64,000 nt of DNA, from positions 436,115,377 to 436,179,376 of the forward strand of contig NC_092875.1 of NCBI RefSeq assembly GCF_028372415.1. The letters are read 5' to 3'. The notes below the pieces were generated by a model, which worked only from the letters and a program-made list of their open reading frames with translations, was not told the origin of the DNA and did no database searches. This document shows positions 57,349 through 64,000 of the stretch, one piece after another; the stretch's first letter is position 1, and every line of letters starts with the position of its first letter. The position numbers and the translations under genes are program-made. The DNA comes from Notamacropus eugenii. Its lineage: Eukaryota; Chordata; Mammalia; Diprotodontia; Macropodidae.

Positions 57349-57814
57349 AAAAATGTACAAAAACTTTTCAAAGATGATTCCACTCACCACTGGCACATGG
57401 AACATGCACACACATATAGACAACACAAAATTCAGTAGACCCGAAAGACAAACTGCTCTTGTTGCAAGAGAACTCAACAGGTATCAAATCCAAATAGCAG
57501 CCCTAGTGAAACAAGGCTGGCAAATGAAGGCCAGCTTACTGAAGTTGGAGCTGGATACACATTTTTCTGGAGTGGTCAGAGTGAAGGGGAGTGTCGTGAA
57601 GGTGGTGTAGGTTTTGCAATCAAAACCAATCTAGTCAGTAAATATGCCTGCCAAAAGCAGTGAATGACAGGTTCATGACAATGCAATTGCCACTTGCAGG
57701 AAAACGCCATGCCACCATCATCAGTGCCTATGTTCCCACCATGACAAAAATCTGACGAGGTCAAAGAAAACTTTTATAAAGACCTAGAGACTTTTATCAT
57801 CAATATGCCAAAAG
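57349..57814 (+). pseudogene. RTE endonuclease N-terminus, inverted segment, broken
   Basis: The plus-strand frame MIPLTTGTWNMHTHIDNTKF...RPERQTALVARELNRYQIQIAAL is the start of the LINE apurinic endonuclease (TWN motif). After a frame change, AGKRHATIISAYVPTMTKS and ENFYKDLETFIINMPK follow. The next residues of the protein are found on the opposite strand from 56440. Confidence 0.75.
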
Positions 57815-57826
57815 AGATATGTAGAT
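57815..57826 (+). repeat. Possible right target duplication of the RTE
   Basis: AGATATGTAGAT, one mismatch to 53639-53650. Confidence 0.4.
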
Positions 57827-57829
57827 AGA

Positions 57830-59025
57830 AAAAGACAGATATTGATACAGATAACATAGAGATAGACATAAATATAGACAACAGATATTGATAAGTGAAT
57901 TGTATGGGCTATCTGTCTATTTGGACAACATAACTAGACCCAATTGACATTAATCTGCATAATGTGAGAAATGATTATTAATAACTAAACCTTGGGGAAA
58001 TTCAGAGCTTCCCCCTCTTCCCCCCCCCCCCCCAGTCCTGACTTTAAGTTCAGGTTTCTTTTTCAAGTAGGACATTACTAATAATGAGATTGTATTAACT
58101 CCTCTAGATCTTGGTCAGACCCCACCCAACACTGCAAGGAATTTATTCTAGAGTGGGGAAGCCAATTGTGTTCTACTTAAACTTGGTGTGAGATAGATCC
58201 TTTTGTCTAGATAGCCCAAGGGTGGGAGTGGTCTGAGTAGAGATAATTTCTCTGTGGAAGAGTCACTCAACCCCATTGATCACCTACTGTTTCAAAGGAG
58301 AAAGGTATATGAACTAACAGCCCTACTGCTGCGATTGTCTTTAGTCTAAGAAAAATGGCCAAATGACTATCCTTCTATTAATGACTTGCTGGTCTTATTA
58401 ATAAAGTGATTAAATTACTCAGAAACTATGTCTCTCAAACTTGTTTAAACATCACAATAAGAAAGAGAAAGCATTCCAATGGAAGGAATAATGTAAGCAA
58501 AGATGATGAGGTGGGAAACTGGAAAAATGTTAGGAGCTGTTAATAGTCCACAAATATGGCAGCCATAGTTCTCCACTTGACAAATAAGTCGAGTTTTTCT
58601 GACTTCACAAAAGTCAGCAAAAAAATATAATTCTTGTTGATTATATTTGCATTATTTCCTGGACATTCTTCTAACTCTACTGACTTTGCCCCCATAACTC
58701 AGATGAACTTTCACCCTGGAGTTTTCTTCAACCTATGCAACCTTCTAACCCTACCATATATCCCTGCCATCATCATGAGTCCTTTGGAATTGACTTGGAT
58801 CATTTGGGCATATAGTTTCAAATTGTTCTCTGAAATGGTTAGATCTTTTATCCCATTAGTGAGTTCTTTTGGGGACCAGCATTTGAGGGAAGAACTCATT
58901 TCTGCCATGCTTCATTCTCCTCTCAAGTCTTGCTTCTTACTTTAAGAACTTTGATACCCATCCCTGCACAGGTATCCCTTAATTCCCTCCTCCCCATCTC
59001 TGGCTCCCTTTTATGTGTTGTCCTC
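57830..59025. other. Mixed DNA with a C-run and a weak reverse-strand L1 scrap
   Basis: There is degenerate GATA-rich sequence to about 57900 and a C homopolymer at about 58020-58033. At 58770-58802 the text ATCATGAGTCCTTTGGAATT, then GACTTGGATCATTT, resembles a reverse-strand L1 3' UTR. The 103-codon plus frame at 58634-58945 overlaps it and is not a gene. Confidence 0.35.
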
Positions 59026-59029
59026 CCTT

Positions 59030-59125
59030 ATAAGACTGTAATCTCCAGGAGATCAGGGAGTACCTTTTTGCTTGAATTTGTATTCCCAGTGCTTGGCATG
59101 AAGTAATAAATGCTTGTTACTTTAC
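59030..59125 (+). mobile_element. L2 LINE 3' tip
   Basis: AAGACTGTAATCTCCAGGAG, CCCAGTGCTTGGCATGAAGT and AATAAATGCTTGTTAC. Confidence 0.6.
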
Positions 59126-59207
59126 CTTACCTTGCTATGGCACTTTTGGGTTACTTTTATTCTCCCAGCAATGGCATTAAATTTATGTTGATTATACTTC
59201 TGCATAG

Positions 59208-59463
59208 AACTGTTGTTGTTCAGTTGTTTACAGTCTGTCCAACTCCTTGTGAGTTTGGGGTCTTCTTGGCAAAGAAACTAGATGGTTTGCCATTCCCTTC
59301 TCCAGCTCACTTTACAGATGAGGAAACTGAGGCAAAGAAGGTTAAGTGACTTGCCCAGAGGTCACACAGCTAGTAAGTATCTGAAGCCAAATCTGAACAC
59401 AGAAAGAGGAGTCTTCCTGACTCCAGGTCTGATTCTCTATCCACCATGCCACCTAGCTGTCCT
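59208..59463 (-). mobile_element. SINE, tail type A, full length
   Basis: On plus: GTTGTTGTTCAGTTGTTTAC, GTCTTCTTGGCAAAGAAACT, GAGGTCACACAGCTAGTAAG and the head ACCATGCCACCTAGCTGTCC. Confidence 0.9.
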
Positions 59464-59900
59464 TTGGAAATATTGTAGGCATTTGATATTCTTTCTTCCA
59501 TCCACATCCCATTTTTCTTCATTTATGCTTTAATTAAACAGATCATGATGGAGTTTTTTTTTTAATGCCAAATCTTTCTCATTTTTATTCTTCTAATTTC
59601 ATAATTTTAGTCTTTGCTTTAACAATTAAGCACCAACAATTGGTGTAGAAATGATTTTAACATCAGTAATGAGTAATTTCCTATTTGCTAAACTATAATT
59701 TCTCATTTATTTGAGATATTATTTTTCAGTTCACTCTTTCTAGAGCTTTCTGCTTCTCCTTTGAAAGTATTCACAGTATATAGATGAGTTTTATGCGTAT
59801 TTTGCAACTCTTTAATCCATTTTATTCCTTATTCCTGATCCATATTTCCTAAGATTTCTCACCATCCACACCTATTTCCACCTTGCATTTGAAGTCATCC
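59464..59900. other. Unique AT-rich DNA, no gene seen
   Basis: No repeat family or coding frame is seen. Confidence 0.4.
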
Positions 59901-59904
59901 ATTA

Positions 59905-60235
59905 GAGGTAGTTGGTGGCGCAGTGGATAGAACTCTGGGTCTGGAGTCAGAAAGAGTTCAAATCCTTCCTCAGACTCTTACCAGCTTTGTGACCCTGGGC
60001 AAGTCACTTAATCTCTGTTTGCTTCTGTTTCATCAGCTAGAAAATGAGCTGGAGATATAAATTGAAAACCACTCCAGTATCTTTGCCAAGAAAACCCTAA
60101 AACAGGTCAGGAAGAAGTACCTACCTCCCAGGGCTGCAGTGAAGAACAAATGGGGTATTTGTTTGACAACAAAACACTTACTGCTAAGTCAGGTACATAG
60201 TAGGTGCTATAAAAATGCTTAGTTCTCCTTCATTG
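59905..60235 (+). mobile_element. Chimeric SINE: type A body with type B/L2-like end
   Basis: It begins GAGGTAGTTGGTGGCGCAGT and runs normally through TCTTTGCCAAGAAAACCCTA to about 60113. It then switches to a MIR-type end (TACCTACCTCCCAGGGCTGC, AAGTCAGGTACATAGTAGGT, GCTATAAAAATGC) without the usual ACATGACTGAA terminus. Confidence 0.6.
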
Positions 60236-60645
60236 AATATCAAAGTATATGCTAATTTCATTTGGAGAGTCTCATTGAGTTCTTCATTGGATTTCTCTAC
60301 CTCTTCCTCTCTTGCAACAGATGTTGGCACATAAACTACAAAGATTTTCCTGGTGATCTTTGTGAATATGTAATGATGATTAAATGTTGCATTACATGAT
60401 GTTTATTGCCTTTGGATACAAGATAGAACCAACTCCTCTATTTGTCTTTTCAAGGAACACTTGTGAAACATCCTTCCATGTAGCTACAACTTTCTACTTT
60501 TATTTATGGTGAGAATGTCAAGAACAGTATGATTCTATACCATAGGATCATAGATTTAGTTGGAAGAGACATTGATTACTGTCCATTTTAATCACTTCAT
60601 TTTAAAGATGAGGAGTCTAAAGCCCTGAGATGTTAAGTGACTTGC

Positions 60646-60657
60646 TCAGCCTCATAT
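60646..60657 (+). repeat. Left target duplication of RTE-tailed SINE
   Basis: TCAGCCTCATAT matches TCAACCTCATAT at 60975-60986 with one difference. Confidence 0.7.
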
Positions 60658-60974
60658 GTGTGTGTTCGTCCTTCATTGCCAAAGAAGACCATGCCATCAG
60701 AGAAATAATGACATGACTTACACTTGACTTTGTTTTGAGTGAGGGAGGGCTGTGCAGGTCACCAGCCTCACTTCTCCTCCAGAGCCATCTGAATCCAGTG
60801 ACCAGATATTTTATCAGGATGACTGGAGATGACCCAGGATGAGGCAACTGGGGTTAAGTGACTTGCCCAAGGTCACACAGCTAGTGAGTGTCAAGTATCT
60901 GAGGTGAGATTTGAACTCAGGTCCTCCTGACTCCTGCTCTGGTGCTCTATCCACTGCACCACCTAGCTGCCCCT
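60658..60974 (-). mobile_element. CORE-SINE with RTE-derived 3' tail
   Basis: On minus it starts GGGGCAGCTAGGTGGTGCAG, has ACTAGCTGTGTGACCTTGGG and GTCACTTAACCCCAGTTGCC, then a long unique middle (GATGGCTCTGGAGGAGAAGT). It ends TGGTCTTCTTTGGCAATGAA, GGACGAAC. The last ~30 bases match the minus-strand 3' end of the RTE at 53651-53685, as expected for a SINE mobilised by that LINE. Flanking 12-bp duplications have one mismatch, so it is among the younger insertions here. Confidence 0.8.
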
Positions 60975-60986
60975 TCAACCTCATAT
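60975..60986 (+). repeat. Right target duplication of RTE-tailed SINE
   Basis: TCAACCTCATAT, partner of 60646-60657. Confidence 0.7.
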
Positions 60987-61279
60987 AGGTATTAAGTAAC
61001 AGAGGCCAGATTGGACTCTAGGCCTCTTCCTTTGAATTTAGTACTTTTTCCACTCTGTGATGTTGAACAGAGATTCACATTTAGAATCTAAATAGGTTAA
61101 AGTCTACAGAGGACCTAAAATCTGTGATTCTTTTCTGTTATTCTGCTCTTATTACTGCAGACGTAGAAGGAGATCAAAGAAGCCTGAAGCTCGTTTTTTG
61201 TTTTTATTCATTTCACGTGTGGCCATGCATAACCCAAGAATTCAGCCTCAAGTGGTCAACCTACTAGTCACAGACTTAG

Positions 61280-61450
61280 AGATAGAAAGAACCTTTGAGA
61301 TTATCTGGTTCAACTTCCTCATTTCACAGATGAGGAAACAGTCCCAGGGACATTAGGTGACAACTCTGGTTTATAGATAGCAAGTGGCAGAGTTGGGAGT
61401 TCAGCCCAGGTCCTTTGACTCCAAATCCATAAACTTCTCTCACTGTATCA
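61280..61450 (-). mobile_element. SINE, type C
   Basis: On plus: GAAAGAACCTTTGAGATTAT, CACAGATGAGGAAACAGTCC, CCCAGGTCCTTTGACTCC and the head CTCTCACTGTATCAC. Confidence 0.75.
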
Positions 61451-61454
61451 CAAT

Positions 61455-61715
61455 AAGGGCAGTTGGGAGTACAGTGGATAGAGTGCCAGATATGGAGTCA
61501 GGAAGACTCATCCTCCTAAGTTCAAATCTAGCCTGACACATTTACTAGCTGTGTGACCCTGGCAAGTCACTTAACCCTGTCTGCCTCAGTTCCTTATCTG
61601 TAAGATGAGCTAGAGAAGGAAGTGGCAAACTACTCCAGTATCTTTGCCAAGAAAATCCCAATTAGGGTCACCAAGAATCAGACATGACAGAAAACAAATA
61701 AACAACAAACATCAC
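61455..61715 (+). mobile_element. SINE, tail type A, full length
   Basis: AGGGCAGTTGGGAGTACAGT, GCTGTGTGACCCTGGCAAGT and CAAGAATCAGACATGACAGA, then AACAAATAAACAACAA. Confidence 0.9.
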
Positions 61716-61879
61716 AATAAACTTCCATATACCTAGCTAGTCTATTTCTTGAAGAGCTGACTCAATCTATTGCCAGGACTTTCAGGTGACTTATGAAGGA
61801 TGTTTTTGTTTATTCAGGCTTGTAGTTTTATCAGGTAGAGAACACATAGAATAGTCACTGCTCTGTAATATATAGTGTT

Positions 61880-62012
61880 TGGGAGGTGCCTGGAGCACTG
61901 AGAGTTAAGAGATTTACCCATGATCACACAATATATGATAGAGACAGGGTTTTAACCAAGGATTTCCTGACTCAAAGTGCCACTCTCTCTGTATCTTCCC
62001 ATGCCACTTCTC
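61880..62012 (-). mobile_element. SINE fragment (CORE-SINE body)
   Basis: TAAGAGATTTACCCATGATC, AGAGACAGGGTTTTAACC and CCTGACTCAAAGTGCCACTC fit a reverse-strand CORE-SINE without its tail. Confidence 0.5.
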
Positions 62013-62029
62013 CACAGGAAGTAAATAGG

Positions 62030-62530
62030 AGATAGTGTTGGAAAACTGAGTTGGATTCAAGTTGTAGAGGGCATTGAATGCCAAACAAGAGTTGTTACTT
62101 TATTTGGCAGACAAAAGAAGGGCATTGGATGTTCCTGTACATAAGAGTACTGAGATGGGTATGGTTCTACAAGGAGGCAGAAGTATCAAGGCTGGGCATG
62201 CTGGACAAGAGGGGACAAAGACAAGAGGCAGAGAGACCCGTTAGGGGATACTTGATATTGGACAGGCATGCATGAATAAGGAGCTGAATTAAACTGGTAA
62301 CTTTGGGAATAGAAAATAAAGGGTGGGTACAATCTTGGGGACTGATTGTACGTAGGGTGAGGCCACAAAGAAGTCAAAGATGACTCAGACATTGAGAGTC
62401 TGTGTGAATGATTAGCTTCACCATCCATAGAAATAAGGAAGTGGGGAGCTGGTTGCAGAGAGGTGATGCCTTAGCAGAGAACATCATACCAGGAAATACC
62501 GAAGTAGACAGTGTGGGAGGCCTGAACATT
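62030..62530 (-). mobile_element. L2 LINE fragment
   Basis: On plus: AGGGCATTGAATGCCAAACA, AGGCAGAGAGACCCGTTAGG, AGTCAAAGATGACTCAGACA and GGCCTGAACATTGGGA. These follow the order of a reverse-strand L2 reverse transcriptase region, as at 12.83 kb. Confidence 0.55.
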
Positions 62531-62629
62531 GGGATAATGGAAGGAGAAGAGAGACCAGGTGGAAGGGCAGGACAGCATGGAATGATTTCCTTCTCACCCC
62601 CTACCACTATGAAGGGAGCAGAAATAGAA

Positions 62630-62770
62630 AATAAATCATTTGATAAATATATTAAATTAGTCTTACTGAACTCTTTTCCATCTCATGTTTATTCTTTGTT
62701 ATAAGGGATAGCTTTCTGGAAGGAGACAGGGAGAGGGTTGCAGAATACAATGGGAAATGCAAATGATGTC
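62630..62770 (+). mobile_element. L1 3' UTR tip, old subfamily
   Basis: TTATTCTTTGTTATAAGGGA, TAGCTTTCTGGAAGGAGACA and GGGAAATGCAAATGATGTC match the same L1 3' UTR type as 1.8-2.2 kb. Confidence 0.4.
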
Positions 62771-62774
62771 TTTT

Positions 62775-62850
62775 CCCTTTCTTTGCCTCTCTAATGCTTA
62801 GCATAGTGCCAGCACATAGTAGGCACTTAATGTTTATTGACTGATGTTAA
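62775..62850 (+). mobile_element. L2 LINE 3' tip
   Basis: TTTGCCTCTCTAATGCTTAG, GTGCCAGCACATAGTAGGCA and CTTAATGTTTATTGACTGATG. Confidence 0.65.
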
Positions 62851-63155
62851 TAACAAAAGATAGCAACAAAAGCTTTTTTTAAAAAATTGAGTAGATGATT
62901 GTGGTGGAGGCAGGATTGAGAATAAAAGGAGCACAGGATAGTGGCTGGACACTGGCTTGATTTTTTGAGCACAGAAGAATGGAAGGAAAGGTCAGGGTTG
63001 TGGGGAGAGTGCGTTTTAGGAATAGGTTGTTTTGAGAGTATTGCATCTACAGACAAGGCTCAGTCTCATATAAGAGAGGGAGTCACTCGTTAGGAGAAAG
63101 TGAAAGTAGTCCATGAGGAGGATGAAGTATCTTGGCAACATAAGGTTTTACCTAT
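62851..63155. other. Unclassified DNA, no gene seen
   Basis: It may contain decayed L2 text, but nothing is definite. Confidence 0.3.
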
Positions 63156-63159
63156 TACA

Positions 63160-64000
63160 GAGGATTCACTTGATGAAATTGATGGTTAAAGGATACCAGT
63201 GTTTGAAAAGAAAACTAATTTTATTTCCATAAATAAATAACCATTTCCATGGAGTGATTAAATCACATCTTCATGAATTGATTAAGTAGGTACAAGGGAG
63301 TTATGAAAGGTTTGGGCATGTCCATTAATAGCTCCTTTTTAAAATAAATAATGGATTTTAATCATTTCTGCATTTATATTTGGAACTTTGGGAATTCAAA
63401 ATGAACATCTTTGTCAGCTTCTTATAAATGCCAGGAAATGTTTTTATATTGTTCTTCAAATTGTTCTGCTGGGCTTTAACCAAATGGACATTTATAAGTA
63501 TACTGCTATCTAGTTTCGTGCAAATGATCTTGCCAGCCATTTCATTTGGGAAGACCAAGTATTACATGATGCACAGTGGTCAGAGTATGGCTCATGGGAC
63601 CCTTTATCGTAGCTCTTTTGTATGGATTTTTCTTGTTGACTTATAAAGAATTCTTCTCCGAGCAATAAAGATCACATACTTGCCACTGATTTTTTTCCTC
63701 CAATTCACATTCTAGCTGTACTTGGAACTTTTGGAAAGATTTTAGCTGAAGGACTAGAGCAATGATAATGACAGTTTTTCTGCCACCATCAATTTCAATT
63801 TTCTGATGTGTTGTGATATTAAGCTCTCTTAAATGAGCCTTTAATGCAAAGTTCATCTCCAAATTCAGGAGAGTCTGTGAAAAGTCACAGGAAGGAGGTC
63901 TTCAACTGTGACCTTTTGAAGGAGTAATGAGACTTCCTGGACTGTCATTGTGAAAAGCCATAAATGTTTGACTTCTTGCCAGTGGACTTCGTTATCTTGG
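63160..64000. other. Unique DNA at the window end, candidate conserved non-coding sequence
   Basis: 840 bp without any recognised repeat. AT-rich, with motifs such as CATTAATAGCTCC, ATAAATAATGGATTTTAATC, GGCATGTCCATTAATAGC, CAAATTGTTCTGCTGGGC and TTAATGCAAAGTTCATC. The short frames on both strands (66-73 codons) lack domains. It stands out because most other 800-bp stretches carry at least one SINE or LINE piece. Confidence 0.35.

Larger units (their letters stand above)
53651..57814 (-). mobile_element. Near-complete RTE-clade LINE with inverted 5' end
   Basis: The 3' two-thirds (53651 to about 56440) read on minus. The 5' UTR and endonuclease N-terminus (about 56572-57814) read on plus. 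The plus part ends at an IINMPK-like codon stretch, and the minus part begins at [13 protein letters not shown], the next residues of the same protein, so the two break points coincide in the element. A TA/TG microsatellite (56441-56571) lies at the internal junction. The minus-strand 3' end shares its terminus with the SINE at 60658-60974. The frames are broken by several stops and shifts. Confidence 0.8.
60545..61070 (-). mobile_element. SINE, type C, split by a younger SINE
   Basis: The left part GGATCATAGATTTAGTTGGA...AAGTGACTTGCTCAGCCTCA continues on the right at 60976 with AACCTCATATAGGTATTAAG, GGACTCTAGGCCTCTTCC and TTTTTCCACTCTGTG. The RTE-tailed SINE occupies 60658-60974. Confidence 0.75.

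Noticed and set aside
58634-58945. 103-codon plus-strand frame with hydrophobic segments
   Set aside because: It overlaps a weak reverse-strand L1 3' UTR scrap and shows no signal or domain.

Overview
This window looks like gene-poor DNA from a marsupial mammal. The base composition is AT-rich and CpG-poor. The repeat load combines old CORE-SINEs (MIR-like), L2 and CR1/L3 LINEs, several generations of L1, an RTE-clade LINE, a half-L1-like element, and an RTE-tailed SINE of the kind known from marsupials. The species cannot be settled from the sequence. I see no intact protein-coding gene, rRNA, tRNA or CRISPR array. Nearly all long open frames are microsatellite translations, LINE fragments or chance frames.

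The one host-gene sequence is a full-length processed pseudogene of GDI1 (Rab GDP-dissociation inhibitor alpha) at about 35580-38186. It keeps the 5' leader, coding region, long 3' UTR and poly(A) tail, has a 9-bp target-site duplication, and carries several disabling lesions.

Layout. 1-1023: end of a half-L1-like element. 1.36-10.25 kb: SINEs, CR1 and L2 pieces, one TIR element and a 380-bp polypurine tract (5.74-6.12 kb). 11.1-13.1 kb: TTCC repeat, reverse-strand L1 and L2. 14.88-15.38 kb: a non-autonomous hAT-like element. 15.4-22.7 kb: unique DNA, SINEs, a LINE endonuclease scrap and an L1 3' end. 22.74-30.6 kb: nested LINEs, in which a reverse-strand CR1/L3 relic holds a SINE and a short L1 piece, which in turn holds a full-length but decayed 6.6-kb L1 with a perfect 13-bp duplication. 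30.6-35.5 kb: mostly unique DNA with L2 and SINE pieces. 35.57-38.19 kb: GDI1 retrocopy. 38.2-44 kb: SINEs and a 1.65-kb L2 3' region. 46.2-46.8 and 51.9-52.5 kb: two solo LTRs of one endogenous-retrovirus family, the second inside an L2. 47.1-49.3 kb: L1 pieces broken up by a SINE and two DNA elements. 49.5-50.1 kb: unique AT-rich DNA with homeodomain-like sites. 53.65-57.81 kb: near-complete RTE whose 5' third is inverted, as in twin priming. 59-62.8 kb: dense SINEs and L2, including an RTE-tailed SINE inside an older SINE. 63.1-64 kb: repeat-free unique DNA.

Three SINE tail types are used in the entries. Type A ends in the CCAGTATCTTTGCCAAGAAAA...ACATGACTGAA module. Type B ends in the MIR/L2-like AATGAGATAATATTTGTAAAG module. 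Type C ends in the ACCTCTAAGGTCC...TCTATGATC module. All three share a GTGACCCTGGGCAAGTCACTT core.

Repeat family names rest on memory of consensus sequences, not on a search. Boundaries are approximate unless a duplication or inverted repeat defines them.
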